From positions 6,664-70,663 of the forward strand of contig JBCCFW010000019.1 of assembly GCA_039029535.1 (NCBI GenBank): a DNA stretch of 64,000 nucleotides. Reading direction: 5' to 3'. Origin of the DNA: JBCCFW01 sp039029535 (GTDB taxonomy: Bacteria; Acidobacteriota; JBCCFW01). The first letter of the stretch is position 1, and each line of letters starts with the position of its first letter. The position numbers and the translations under genes are program-made. Of this stretch, positions 20,063-29,318 are shown piece by piece. The notes beneath the pieces are model-generated. The model was not told the DNA's origin, did no database searches, and worked only from the letters and a program-made list of their open reading frames with translations.

Positions 20063-22918
20063 GTGTTCGCGAGACGACGGAGCCTGGAGCTCGTGCTGTT
20101 GGTTGGGCTTGCCCTGGCGGGCCCGATGTTGCCGGAGAGTGGACGGGCAGGATTGCCGGCTCCGATTGTCGAGAGGTGGCGCCACGAGTTCGCAGGGTCC
20201 CAACGTCACACCTTCGGACCACCTCTCGCGGTGCAGCTCACCGACGACGATGGTGACGGGAGCATCGGGGAGGGCGACTGTCCGGACCTCGTCGTCGTGA
20301 TCGCTGCCGGAAACGATGCTCCGGGCCTGCTCCATGCGGTCGACGGCCAGACCGGTCACCCCCTCTTCGTCGTCGAGGAGGAAGTGTCCGATCGGCACGG
20401 CGTGGCCGCGGGCGACGTCGACGGCGACGGCGTCGTCGAGCTCATCGTGTCCGACGACTCGCACTACCACGTCCTCGACCACCTCGGAGTCCCGATCTGG
20501 TCGGGCGAGTGGCCGTCGGTGAGAGAGAGGCCGACCTATGTCGGCCATGGGCTCGCCGACTTCGATCATGACGGCGTGGTGGAGGTCTACCGCGGGAACG
20601 AGGTGGTCTCACTGGACGGCTCCTGGAGCTGGGCAGGCGGTGACGACCATCAATGGCTCGTCGGTCAGCCGCACGTCGCCGAGCTCGATCCCGACAGTCC
20701 CGGCCTGGAGCTTCTCTTCGCCGGGGTCCTCCACGCCGCTGACGGGACGGTGCTGTGGTCCATGGCCTCGACCCTCGTGTCGACCTCCGGGCTCGGCGAT
20801 CTCGATGGTGATGGGGATGGAGAGGTGGTGATGCTCTCCCGCATCAGCGACCGGCGCTCTTACGAGCTGAAGGCCCTCGATCATCGAGGAGTCACCCTGG
20901 GCTCTCTGGACATCGGGTCCAGCCGGCCTCACGAGCCGACCATCGTCGACCTGGACGGCGACGGGGCTGCCGAGGTGGTGCTGCCGGCCGACGACCGATT
21001 GCGCGCGTACCGCTGGGCCGGTGATGCGTTCGTGCAGCTCTGGCAGCAGCCGATGCGCGATTCCTCCTGCTGCGTGGCGCCGGTCGTCTTCGACCTGGAT
21101 GGAGACGGACGACCCGAGGTCCTGCATCGTGATCAGGACCAGTGGTGGATCCTCGAGGGGAGCACCGGCGAGATCCTGCACTCCCAGCCGTCGCGGTCCG
21201 TGACGGTCTGGGACTCGGTCATCGTCAGCGACCTCGACTGCGACGGAGACGCAGAGCTCGTGGTGACCGAGCACGAGCAGCCCCAGGTGCGGCTCGTCGT
21301 GCACGAGGCTCCGGGCTCGACCTCGCCACGGATGATCTGGAATCAGGCCGACCACCACGTGACCAACGTGGAAGCGGACGGTCGCATTCCCCGTGTCGAG
21401 ACGGCACCGTGGGAGCTCGGTGACGACTGGCACTCCCAGGCCATCGTGACCCCATCGGATGAGGCATGCCGTCATCTCGGTGTCGAGACCCTGACGGATG
21501 TCCTCGCCTGTCAGGGGGAGGAGGTCGTCCTCGACGCGTCCGCGGTGACCATCGAAGGCTGCGGGTCCGAGATGACCTACGAGTGGTGGCTCGACGACGA
21601 GTTGATCGGCACCGGTCCCGTGCTGACCCTCACCCCCGAGACGTCGATGCGGGTGACCCTGCGTCCCTCCTGTCAGGGGTTGACTTGCTGTGGCTCGATC
21701 CAGGTGGCCATCTGGCTGGAGCAGGAGGACTGGCAGGGCGTGACGGTGATCGAGAGTAGCTGTGAGCAGGGCATCGAGCTGACCTGGGATGCGGTTGAGT
21801 TCCCGGTCGGGGTCGGCGGGACGTTCCAGCTCTACCGAAGCACCGGTGACACGGCGAGCTGCGAGGACGCGCTGAGTCGTCCGCCGGTCGCCGACCTGCC
21901 TTGGTACTTCAGGCAGTGGGAGGACACCGACACGACGGTCGGTGAAGATCACGTCTACGTGGTCGAGGCAGTCGAGGCTGACGGTCACTGCGGGGCGGCG
22001 CCGCGACTCTGCGTCGGTCCGATCGTCGATCGCTTCCATGCGGTCCCGGAGCCCGGCGCCGTGCTGCGCTGTGCCGATGCTCCCGTGCGCCTCGAAGCGA
22101 GTGGTTGGCCTCCGCCAGGCTGCGACGCTTCCTTCGAGTGGACGGTCTCTGGGGAGACGGAGGTTCTCGGTCGCGGGCCCTTCCTCGACGTGACGCCCGA
22201 CGTGGACACGGACTACGTGGTCGAGCTCACCTGTGCTGACGACTGCTCGTGGACGCGCGCGTTCTCGGTCCGCGTCGGCGAGGGACCGGGTGACTTCATC
22301 GCCTCCGTGGCCGATCTCGATCCCTGCCGACCGGGGCTGAGGCTCTCCTGGACCGCGGCGCCCTTCTCGGATCCCGCTCGAGGAGGCGTCTACCACGTCT
22401 ACCGGAGCGTCGGTCCCGACGCGAGCGGAGAGGACGCGCTCTCGCGAGAGCCCATCGTGTCCCACCTGGCCAGCACGAGCTGGATCGATGCGAGCACGGC
22501 TCTCGGTGAGCGACACGTTCACGTCGTCGTCGCCGAGGACGCGATCCCGGCGGTCGGCGACTGTCCGACGGGCCCCTCCGGAGGTGCGCTCCGAGAGAGC
22601 AACGCGACGGACGTCGTCGATGCGACCGCCCCCGAAGAAGACGAGGTCGAGCCCGTTTGGGCGACCCTGCGTGCACGACACGCGGGTGAGGAAGTGACCT
22701 TCCACTGGGCGGCGGCGCGGGAGCTGAACGAAGGCGAGGAGTTCGTCCTCCTCAAGGCCGTGGACCACCCGACCATGACCTTCCGGGCGGTGCGGGGACT
22801 CGAGCCCGATGGTCGGGAGCACACCGAGACCGACACGAGCAGTCCTCGTCAGTTCTTCGACCTCCGGGTGCGGCACTGTGGGGTCCTGTCCGTCGACGAG
22901 TACCCGCCCACGTTCTGA
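20063..22918 (+). CDS. Large secreted FG-GAP/VCBS-repeat protein
   Basis: 951 residues, GTG start with a consensus AGGAGG. A signal peptide (LELVLLVGLALAGPMLPES) leads into an N-terminal ~430-residue beta-propeller of FG-GAP-like blades with calcium loops of the DxDxDG type (DDDGDGSIGEGD, DVDGDGVVE, DLDGDGDGE, DLDGDGAAE, DLDGDGRPE, DLDCDGDAE). The C-terminal half has Ig- and fibronectin-III-like modules (ASFEWTVSGETEVLGRGPF, GLRLSWTAAPFSD) with paired cysteines, and repeats VYHVYRSV. It is probably an extracellular adhesin or surface protein. No enzymatic motif or membrane anchor is seen. Repeat count and domain limits are approximate. Confidence 0.82.
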   Translation: MFARRRSLELVLLVGLALAGPMLPESGRAGLPAPIVERWRHEFAGSQRHTFGPPLAVQLTDDDGDGSIGEGDCPDLVVVIAAGNDAPGLLHAVDGQTGHPLFVVEEEVSDRHGVAAGDVDGDGVVELIVSDDSHYHVLDHLGVPIWSGEWPSVRERPTYVGHGLADFDHDGVVEVYRGNEVVSLDGSWSWAGGDDHQWLVGQPHVAELDPDSPGLELLFAGVLHAADGTVLWSMASTLVSTSGLGDLDGDGDGEVVMLSRISDRRSYELKALDHRGVTLGSLDIGSSRPHEPTIVDLDGDGAAEVVLPADDRLRAYRWAGDAFVQLWQQPMRDSSCCVAPVVFDLDGDGRPEVLHRDQDQWWILEGSTGEILHSQPSRSVTVWDSVIVSDLDCDGDAELVVTEHEQPQVRLVVHEAPGSTSPRMIWNQADHHVTNVEADGRIPRVETAPWELGDDWHSQAIVTPSDEACRHLGVETLTDVLACQGEEVVLDASAVTIEGCGSEMTYEWWLDDELIGTGPVLTLTPETSMRVTLRPSCQGLTCCGSIQVAIWLEQEDWQGVTVIESSCEQGIELTWDAVEFPVGVGGTFQLYRSTGDTASCEDALSRPPVADLPWYFRQWEDTDTTVGEDHVYVVEAVEADGHCGAAPRLCVGPIVDRFHAVPEPGAVLRCADAPVRLEASGWPPPGCDASFEWTVSGETEVLGRGPFLDVTPDVDTDYVVELTCADDCSWTRAFSVRVGEGPGDFIASVADLDPCRPGLRLSWTAAPFSDPARGGVYHVYRSVGPDASGEDALSREPIVSHLASTSWIDASTALGERHVHVVVAEDAIPAVGDCPTGPSGGALRESNATDVVDATAPEEDEVEPVWATLRARHAGEEVTFHWAAARELNEGEEFVLLKAVDHPTMTFRAVRGLEPDGREHTETDTSSPRQFFDLRVRHCGVLSVDEYPPTF

Positions 22919-22930
22919 GCCCTCTCGAAC

Positions 22931-22956
22931 ACGCCGCTTCGAAGTCGTCGCGGCGT
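22931..22956 (+). terminator. Possible terminator after the FG-GAP gene
   Basis: A 7-bp inverted repeat (ACGCCGC / GCGGCGT) with a 12-nt loop follows the stop codon by 13 bp. There is no T-run. Confidence 0.3.
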
Positions 22957-23028
22957 CGTCACGACATCGTCACGAGCCGGTGCGATGATGACTGCGGTCG
23001 CTCGGTCCCCCTCCCTCTTGGAGTGAGC

Positions 23029-23973
23029 ATGAAGCCGCGCACGATCTGGATTCAGCTCCTGCTCATGGTCGTCACCATGGGGCTCGGTCTCGCGTCGCGA
23101 CGTTACCGTCAGCACCTGCCGGACTTCGTCGTCGACCATGCCGGCGACGCCCTCTGGGCGATGATGGTCGTCTTCCTGGTCGGCCTGGTGCTCCGACGAG
23201 CGAGCACCTTGCAAGTGACGGTCCTCGCCGGCCTGGCCTGTCTCGCCATCGAGCTCAGCCAGCTCTACCAGGCCCCGTGGATCGTCGAGCTGCGACGCAA
23301 CCGCCTCGCCGCGCTCGTGCTCGGTCACGGCTTCCTCTGGATCGACCTCGTTCGCTATGCCTTCGGTGTCGCCGGCGGAGCACTCATCGATCGCTGGCTC
23401 GGCCGACGACGGGAAGCATCAGGCGCTGCGAGCGGCCAGCCCCGTGAAGTGGTGGTCGTTCCTCACGATCCCGCCTGGAGCACGCAGGCCGAGGAGATGG
23501 CACGACGGGTGAGAGCGGCTCTCGGCGAGACCTGCACCGCGGTGCATCACGTGGGCAGCACGTCGGTGCCCGGGCTCGCGGCCAAGCCCATCCTCGACTT
23601 CCTGGGGGAGGTCGACGACCTCGCCGAGGTCGACGCTCGGACGGCCGCGATGCAAGCGCTCGGCTTCGAGGCGCTCGGCGAGTTCGGGCTCCCCGGTCGA
23701 CGCTACTTCCGACGAATCGATGCTGCGGGTCGGCGCACGCACCACGTCCACGTGTTCGGCGTCGGCACGACGGAGGCTCGGCGTCACCTCGTCTTCCGCG
23801 ACTACCTCAGGGCGCACCCCGAAGTGGCACGCGAGTACGGGGAGCTCAAGCAGGAGCTGGCCCGCCAGCATCCTCGGGACATCGAGGCCTACATGGACGG
23901 GAAGGACGGCTTCATCAAGGACGTGGAGGCCCGAGCGCTGGCCTGGGCCGAAGCATCGCAACCGGTCTCGTAG
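23029..23973 (+). CDS. DUF2809-GrpB fusion protein
   Basis: 314 residues with two domains normally found as separate proteins. Residues ~1-130 form a DUF2809 membrane domain with about four spans (IQLLLMVVTMGLGLASRRYR, ALWAMMVVFLVGLVL, then IELSQLYQAPW, the conserved signature). Residues ~137-310 match the GrpB/UPF0157 nucleotidyltransferase-like family: VVVPHDPAWSTQAEEMARR, AVHHVGSTSVPGLAAKPILD, FRDYLRAHPEVAREYGELK. GrpB proteins have a nucleotidyltransferase fold and no settled function. The junction is in frame without a stop. I chose the ATG at 23029, with GGAG 5 nt upstream. The fusion places the GrpB domain on one membrane face, probably cytoplasmic. Confidence 0.87.
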   Translation: MKPRTIWIQLLLMVVTMGLGLASRRYRQHLPDFVVDHAGDALWAMMVVFLVGLVLRRASTLQVTVLAGLACLAIELSQLYQAPWIVELRRNRLAALVLGHGFLWIDLVRYAFGVAGGALIDRWLGRRREASGAASGQPREVVVVPHDPAWSTQAEEMARRVRAALGETCTAVHHVGSTSVPGLAAKPILDFLGEVDDLAEVDARTAAMQALGFEALGEFGLPGRRYFRRIDAAGRRTHHVHVFGVGTTEARRHLVFRDYLRAHPEVAREYGELKQELARQHPRDIEAYMDGKDGFIKDVEARALAWAEASQPVS

Positions 23974-24033
23974 TCTTCCGACGCTGCGGTCTCATGGCGA
24001 CAGCCCGGGGTGGGGCACCATGATCGTCGGGTC

Positions 24034-25845
24034 ATGCTCACGTCACCGCGACTGCCGCTCCGCCTGTTGCTCGTGCTCACTCCCGCGCTGTCCTCCTCGG
24101 CAGCGAGCTGGGAGCGCGAGCTCGACCTCGTCCCGCCACCGATCGCCGAAGCCCGGCTCGGGGCGTCCGTCGATCTCGACGGCGAACTGCTCGTGGTCGG
24201 CGCTCCGCCCGGCGACGGGCTCGGCCCCGGCTTCGCCCGAGTCCACGGTCGCGACGTCGGCGGTCTCGGACAGTGGGGCCTGGTGGCCACGTTGACCCCC
24301 GACGACGGGCTCGACGGCGACGCCTTCGGCACGAGCGTCGCCCTCAGCGGCGATCGCGTCGTCGTCGGTGCTCCGGGCCAAGACGAAGGGGGAAGCAACC
24401 GCGGGGCGGTCTACGTGTTCGGGCGAGACGAGGGCGGGGCAGGCGCCTGGGGCCAGGTGACCAAGCTCCAGGCCGCCGACGGCGAGGCCGATGACGTGCT
24501 GGGCGGAGCGCTGGATCTCGACGGCACGCGGCTCGTCGTCTCGGCGCTCGGTGACGACGACCGCGGCACGAACGCCGGAGCGGTCTACCTGTTCGAGGAG
24601 TCGGGAGGGGGCTGGACCGAGGTCGACAAGCTCACCGACGACGAGGGCGAATTCGACGACCGCTTCGGCTTCGACCTGGCTCTCGAGGGAGACCGCCTGG
24701 TCGTGGGCATCCCGTTCAGCGACGCGGCAGGCGTGCAGTCCGGCTCGGTGCTCCTGCTCGCGGAGGACGACGCGGGCTGGAGTCCCCTCCAGCGCATCGA
24801 GGCCGACGACGCCGACAGCCTCGACGGTTTCGGTCAGGCGGTGGCCCTGCAGGGAGGCCTGCTCCTCGTTGGGGCTCCCGGCGACGAGGAGAACGGCGCG
24901 TTCTCGGGCTCGGCCTACGTGCACCGACGTTTCGTCGACGGGGAGGAGGAGTGGACCTTCGTCACCAAGCTCCTCGCTCCCGATGGAGATGGCGCCGATC
25001 GTTTCGGCGAGTCCGTCGCCTTGAGCGGGACGCGGGCGTTCGTGGCGGCCCCGGCCGACGAGCTCGACGCACCGGGCTCCCTCGCCGGTCGCGTCACGGT
25101 CTTTCAGCAAGACGCAGGCGGCGTCGGAGCCTGGGGGCTGGAGGCTCAGCTCGAGCCCCTGGCACCCAGTCGCTTCGGCACGGACCTCGCTGCTTCGGGT
25201 GGCACCCTGATCGTCGGCGGGCCTCGCGACGATCGCGAGGCGCCCAACGCCGGAAGCGTCGAGGTCTTCGGTCTCGTCGGCGACACCTGCTCGCCCGTCG
25301 ACTTCGACGATCTTCCGACCGCATGGCTTCTCGATGACGAGCTCGCCGGCGTCATGGTGAGCGGCAGCTCGACGCCGATGATCTTCGACACGGCGAGCCC
25401 GACCTGTGCGGATGACGATCTCGCGACGCCGGGCGCCGGTCCGGGCAACGTCATGGGACAAGGGCGCGTGCTCATCTTGGCCGAGGACTCGGCCTGTGCT
25501 CCCGACGACGCGCGCGATGGCGGCGTTCTCCGTCTCGACTTCGCGACGCCGCGCTGGGTCACCGAGATCGGCCTGCTCGACGTCGATGAAGCGGGGACCG
25601 TCGTCCGAGCCTTGAATGAGAACGGCGTGGTCCTCGTCGAACGAGACGTGACGAGGCAAGACGACAACGGATGGCAAGCGATCGTGCTCGATCGTGGCGG
25701 CATCGCGGCGATCGAGATCGAGCTCGCCGGCTCGGGAGCGGTGACGGGCCTGAGCTGTGAAGGGTTCCGACGCGGGGTGATCCTGCGACCCTCGCCGCGT
25801 CCCATGCTCGGGTCGCGGCTCTCGTCGATGGGACGACTCCGATGA
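24034..25845 (+). CDS. Secreted FG-GAP beta-propeller protein
   Basis: 603 residues: signal peptide (LPLRLLLVLTPALSSSAAS), then about seven FG-GAP blades spaced ~55-60 residues, each with a pattern like DAFGTSVALSGDRVVVGAPG followed by GAVYVFGRD. The C-terminal ~160 residues form a separate beta domain with DFDDLPTAWLLDDELAGV and LRLDFATPRWVTEIGLLD, resembling carbohydrate-binding or lectin-like folds. Probably an extracellular binding protein. I chose ATG 24034 rather than the in-frame GTG at 24010; both lack a strong Shine-Dalgarno. Its stop overlaps the start of the GNAT gene (ATGA), an odd pairing of a secreted and a cytoplasmic protein. Confidence 0.8.
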   Translation: MLTSPRLPLRLLLVLTPALSSSAASWERELDLVPPPIAEARLGASVDLDGELLVVGAPPGDGLGPGFARVHGRDVGGLGQWGLVATLTPDDGLDGDAFGTSVALSGDRVVVGAPGQDEGGSNRGAVYVFGRDEGGAGAWGQVTKLQAADGEADDVLGGALDLDGTRLVVSALGDDDRGTNAGAVYLFEESGGGWTEVDKLTDDEGEFDDRFGFDLALEGDRLVVGIPFSDAAGVQSGSVLLLAEDDAGWSPLQRIEADDADSLDGFGQAVALQGGLLLVGAPGDEENGAFSGSAYVHRRFVDGEEEWTFVTKLLAPDGDGADRFGESVALSGTRAFVAAPADELDAPGSLAGRVTVFQQDAGGVGAWGLEAQLEPLAPSRFGTDLAASGGTLIVGGPRDDREAPNAGSVEVFGLVGDTCSPVDFDDLPTAWLLDDELAGVMVSGSSTPMIFDTASPTCADDDLATPGAGPGNVMGQGRVLILAEDSACAPDDARDGGVLRLDFATPRWVTEIGLLDVDEAGTVVRALNENGVVLVERDVTRQDDNGWQAIVLDRGGIAAIEIELAGSGAVTGLSCEGFRRGVILRPSPRPMLGSRLSSMGRLR

Positions 25846-26912
25846 GCACGCTGCACTCGCTCGAACGCTCACGTCATCTCGTGGCGCGCGATCTCTTCGG
25901 TGAGCTCGTCGACCTCCACTTGAGCCTCGACGCCGTGCTGCACGACAAGGCGCCCGGTGAGGTGCGAGTCGATCATCCCGCTCAGCCGAGCGTGGCCTTC
26001 GTCAGCTCGGCCGAGGGGCAGTACCTGGCCGGCGATCCCAGCCGTGAGGAGCTGCACCTTGCGCTCCGTGAGGCGCTCCCCAAGGCGGCGTATCTCATCA
26101 CCTCCGAGGCCTGGGCCGAGGTCTTCGACGCGATCTGGTCGAACCCCATCCCTCGCCCTCACGCCCGAGAGATCTGGCGCCACGACGCGCTCGACACGAT
26201 CGGCGACGGCGAGGTCTTGCCCGAGGGGCTCGAGCTGCGTCCGGTCGACGAAGCGCTGTTGAACGACACGAGTCTCGGCGGTCGGGATCGGATCCTGGAC
26301 TGGGTGGAGAGCTGGCGCTCGACCGCGGAGTTTCAGGAGCGTGGCTTCGGCCGCGTGCTCGTGCGCGACGGCCTCGTCGTGAGCTGGAGCTTGGCCGACT
26401 GCGTGTTGAGTCAGCGAGCCGAGATCGGTGTCGGGACCCGAGTCGAGCATCGGCGGACCGGCCTCGGCCGACGGGTCGTGCGGGCCAACCTCCAGGCAGC
26501 GCGTGAGCGGGGCGTGAAGACGGTCGGCTGGCACTGCCTGAGCTCCAACCGCGGCTCGATCCGACTCGCCGAGAGCCTGGGCTTCGAGCGACGTGGTCAG
26601 TACCTCGCCTACAGCGCGCACCTGCCGGCCGAGAACGTCGAAGATCTCAGCATCGGCGAGTGTCGCGACTGGGCTGAGCATCACGAGAGCGCTCGTGAAG
26701 GTTGGCCAGCTCAGGCCTTCCACGCGGCGGGGGCCTGGTCGCTGGCGGGCGAGAAGGACAAGGCGCTGGCCAACCTCGAGTGGCTCCTGAAGCGACGCTG
26801 GCCCCTCAGGCCGGAGTGGGTCGAGGACAACTGGAAGTTCGCCTCCCTGCTGGACGATCCGGACCTGACGGCGCTGGTCGATCGTGTTCGGGTGCCGACC
26901 TCGTCGTCGTGA
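25842..26912 (+). CDS. GNAT-family N-acetyltransferase
   Basis: 356 residues. The acetyl-CoA-binding motif is in VEHRRTGLGRRVVRANLQAA (R-x-x-G-x-G/A signature), followed by GWHCLSSNRGSIRLAESLGF and a Phe-Glu-Arg beta strand, at residues ~195-250. The N-terminal ~150 residues are an extra domain not shared with short GNATs, and the C-terminal ~90 residues are helical with a TPR-like AWSLAGEKDKALANLEWLLKR. The substrate cannot be inferred. It starts in the ATGA that ends the FG-GAP gene and its stop overlaps the GTG of kptA, so three genes are translationally coupled. Confidence 0.85.
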   Translation: MSTLHSLERSRHLVARDLFGELVDLHLSLDAVLHDKAPGEVRVDHPAQPSVAFVSSAEGQYLAGDPSREELHLALREALPKAAYLITSEAWAEVFDAIWSNPIPRPHAREIWRHDALDTIGDGEVLPEGLELRPVDEALLNDTSLGGRDRILDWVESWRSTAEFQERGFGRVLVRDGLVVSWSLADCVLSQRAEIGVGTRVEHRRTGLGRRVVRANLQAARERGVKTVGWHCLSSNRGSIRLAESLGFERRGQYLAYSAHLPAENVEDLSIGECRDWAEHHESAREGWPAQAFHAAGAWSLAGEKDKALANLEWLLKRRWPLRPEWVEDNWKFASLLDDPDLTALVDRVRVPTSSS

Positions 26913-27463
26913 CGTCGTCGTCGAAGCGCGTCGGCAAGTTCCTCAGCCTGGTCCTGCGTCACGATCCGGCGCGGATCGGTCTCACGCTCGATGCGCGAGG
27001 GTGGGCCACGGTCGATGACTTGCTGAGTCGACTCGCCGATGCCGGTGAGTCACTCACGCGAGAGCGACTCGAAGAGATCGTCGCTGCCGACGACAAGCAG
27101 CGCTTCTCGTTCTCCGAGGGCGGCACGCGCCTGCGCGCCAACCAGGGGCACTCGGTCGAGGTCGACCTGGAGCTCGTCCCGCGGGTTCCACCGGATCGAC
27201 TCTTCCATGGGACGACGGCCCGCTTCACCCCCTCGATCCGCAAGCACGGTCTACTGCGAGGGGAACGTCACCACGTTCACCTGTCCCTCGATGAGGCCAC
27301 GGCGACGACGGTGGGGGGCCGACGCGGCGTGCCGGTGGTGCTGGTGGTCGACGCGGCGGCCATGGTGGCGGCTGGGCACGTCTTCTTCCTGACGGAGAAC
27401 GGTGTCTGGCTCACCGAGCACGTGCCGCGCGAGTTCCTGAGCTGGCCTTGCTCGGAATCGTGA
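26909..27463 (+). CDS. kptA: RNA 2'-phosphotransferase (Tpt1/KptA family)
   Basis: 184 residues, typical length. KptA removes an internal 2'-phosphate from RNA using NAD+, giving ADP-ribose 1'',2''-cyclic phosphate. The family pattern is complete: GKFLSLVLRHDPARIGL at the start (Arg-His motif), a winged-helix lobe through ADDKQRFSFSEGGTRLRANQGHS, then the ADP-ribosyltransferase-like lobe RLFHGTTARFTPSIRKHGL, HHVHLSLDEATATTVGGRRG and ENGVWLTEHVP. The conserved Arg-His-Arg-Arg tetrad appears present. It starts in GTGA overlapping the GNAT stop. Most bacteria lack 2'-phosphate tRNA splicing, so its substrate is unclear. Confidence 0.95.
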   Translation: MTSSSKRVGKFLSLVLRHDPARIGLTLDARGWATVDDLLSRLADAGESLTRERLEEIVAADDKQRFSFSEGGTRLRANQGHSVEVDLELVPRVPPDRLFHGTTARFTPSIRKHGLLRGERHHVHLSLDEATATTVGGRRGVPVVLVVDAAAMVAAGHVFFLTENGVWLTEHVPREFLSWPCSES

Positions 27464-27524
27464 ATGGGCTCGTCCTGAGAGCCGGGAGCGCCTAACTTCT
27501 CGGCAAACCCGCCTGGAGGTCGTC

Positions 27525-28394
27525 GTGAGAGGGAGCTTCATCGTCGTCGCGTGCTCGCTGAGTGTCGCTGCTGCTGCGCAGCCCGTGAGCGTGGATCTCG
27601 AGCTCACCGCAGAGGTCGAGGGACCGAGCCGGAACTTCCACTTCATCGGCCTGCCTCTCATCCCCGACCTCGAGGACGTCGGCGACGAACGGGGATTCCC
27701 GCACCCTCCGTGTCGGAGCCTGGATCCCGCGGGCTTCGAGGGCGACGGCGTGATCACGCTCGGCGATCTCGTCTGCACGCTGTGGTCGGACTTGCCCACG
27801 CTGCCGGACCCCACGGGCGGCGAGTACTTCTCGGTTCAGGTGATCAACGAGGACGACTGCTCCTTCACGGCTCAGGTCCTGGCTCGGAGCGTCCTCGGGA
27901 CGGTCTTCGTCGCTGCTTCAGGGCAAGTCCTCGAGCCGCCGGTCGACTACGGCTTCCTTGCTCAAGTGACTCAGGCGACACCGTCTCGCAACGCGGTGAC
28001 CTTGTTCGGTGATCACGATCCTTCGTACCCGGGCCGGAGCTTTCCCGACGCGGAGGACTGCGGTCGCAGCCTGATCAGCATTCCGTATGACTCCCTCTAC
28101 CGGAGCAGTCACGACATCTTCTGCGGTGTCGAAGGAGTGGACTGGGACGATGGCGACGGCGATGGGAATCCCGACTCCTGCGAGGTCGGCATCTACCCCG
28201 ACGATCCTGCGGCCGGGCCCTACGTCCTCATGGTCTACCGGTCGGACAGCGCCCTGTGGGAGGTGGCGGTGGTGACCCGTTGGAACGGCATCCTGCTGTT
28301 CCCCACGCCGCCGCTCGAGCTCCGGAGGGGAGAGGCCTACCTGCTACAGTGGTCGACGGGACGCCCCAACGACCTGGTCGTGCCGACCGAGTAG
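27525..28394 (+). CDS. Secreted protein of an unnamed Cys-rich family, member 1
   Basis: 289 residues, GTG start with GGAGG upstream and a signal peptide (FIVVACSLSVAAAAQ). It shares ordered blocks with the next gene and with 61198-62109: DGVITLGDLVCTLWSDLP, a VTLFGDHDPSYPG block, FCGVEGVDW followed by DGDGDGNPDSC, and a C-terminal YLLQWSTGRPNDLVVPTE. The D-rich stretch resembles a calcium loop and DG-x-I-x3-DLVC resembles dockerin repeats; six or more cysteines could form disulfides. The family is not one I can name. Adjacent tandem copies (27525 and 28421) point to duplication. Function unknown, probably surface or extracellular. Confidence 0.78.
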   Translation: MRGSFIVVACSLSVAAAAQPVSVDLELTAEVEGPSRNFHFIGLPLIPDLEDVGDERGFPHPPCRSLDPAGFEGDGVITLGDLVCTLWSDLPTLPDPTGGEYFSVQVINEDDCSFTAQVLARSVLGTVFVAASGQVLEPPVDYGFLAQVTQATPSRNAVTLFGDHDPSYPGRSFPDAEDCGRSLISIPYDSLYRSSHDIFCGVEGVDWDDGDGDGNPDSCEVGIYPDDPAAGPYVLMVYRSDSALWEVAVVTRWNGILLFPTPPLELRRGEAYLLQWSTGRPNDLVVPTE

Positions 28395-28420
28395 CTCGCT
28401 CTTTCTGCGCGGAAGACGTG

Positions 28421-29317
28421 ATGTTGATGAAGAGAGTCCTATTCGCGATCCTGCTCGGCCTTTGGGCGAGCACGGCCCTGTCCCAGCCGGTCAGCCACGA
28501 CTTCGCGCTCCCGGGCGAGGAGGGAGGGGTGTGGCGGAGGCACCTGATCAGCGTTCCGCTCCGCCCCGACCTCGAAGACGTGGGGAACTCGCGGGGATAT
28601 CGGTCGGACGCCGTCTGCGAGAGCCTCGAGCTCCACGATCCGGTCTCTTACGACTTCGAGCCCGATGGCCGCATCGACACGGCCGACTTGCTCTGCACCC
28701 TCTGGACCGACTTCCCGAGGCTTGCCTCCGAGGCCATCGGGGGGGCAGGGATCTTCATCGTTCAGAGCATCGACGAGGACTCCTGCCTCTGGGAGCCCCA
28801 CGGCATCCACAGTAACGACCACTTCGAGATCTGGCTCGGCGAGCCCACGCGCCTCACCGAGCCGGTCGAGGTCGGCTTCTTCGTCTCGAACACTCAGTTC
28901 GAAGCCAGTGACAACCTGGTCACCCTGTTCGGTGAGCACGACCCCTCGCACGTGCGGACCTTCCGCGACGCATCCGACTGCAATCGCACGCTCCTGGCCC
29001 TTCCCTACAACACGCGCTGGACGACGAGCTGGGAGGTGTTCTGCGGCGAGGAAGGCGTCGACTGGCTCGACGAGGACGGTGACGGCAGACCGGACACCTG
29101 CACGGGCGGCCTCTATCCCGGTGACGAACCCGATGCCGGGCTCTACTCGCTCCAGCGTTGGGACAGTGACGAAGGCCGATGGATCCCGTCGGTCGTCTCG
29201 CAGTGGTTCGGCTTCCTGCTGTTCCCCACGGAGAGCTTCGACCTGGTGCGTGGCGAGGCCTACCTCCTGAGCTGGTCGACCGGCCGACCCAACGACGTGG
29301 TCATCCCGACCGAGTGA
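28421..29317 (+). CDS. Secreted protein of the unnamed Cys-rich family, member 2
   Basis: 298 residues. ATG at 28421 is preceded by GGAAG; a signal peptide (VLFAILLGLWASTALS) follows. It is a tandem paralogue of the gene 27 bp upstream: LISVPLRPDLEDVG matches FIGLPLIPDLEDVG, DGRIDTADLLCTLWTDFP matches DGVITLGDLVCTLWSDLP, EGVDWLDEDGDGRPDTC matches EGVDWDDGDGDGNPDSC, and both end in STGRPND. The short spacing implies one transcript. No known enzyme motif; the calcium-loop-like D-rich stretch is conserved, suggesting a metal-stabilised fold. Confidence 0.78.
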   Translation: MLMKRVLFAILLGLWASTALSQPVSHDFALPGEEGGVWRRHLISVPLRPDLEDVGNSRGYRSDAVCESLELHDPVSYDFEPDGRIDTADLLCTLWTDFPRLASEAIGGAGIFIVQSIDEDSCLWEPHGIHSNDHFEIWLGEPTRLTEPVEVGFFVSNTQFEASDNLVTLFGEHDPSHVRTFRDASDCNRTLLALPYNTRWTTSWEVFCGEEGVDWLDEDGDGRPDTCTGGLYPGDEPDAGLYSLQRWDSDEGRWIPSVVSQWFGFLLFPTESFDLVRGEAYLLSWSTGRPNDVVIPTE

Positions 29318-29318
29318 A

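Noticed and set aside
20609..22876. A 755-codon minus-strand frame antisense to the FG-GAP gene
   Set aside because: No domain, Arg/His/Val-rich composition typical of shadow frames.
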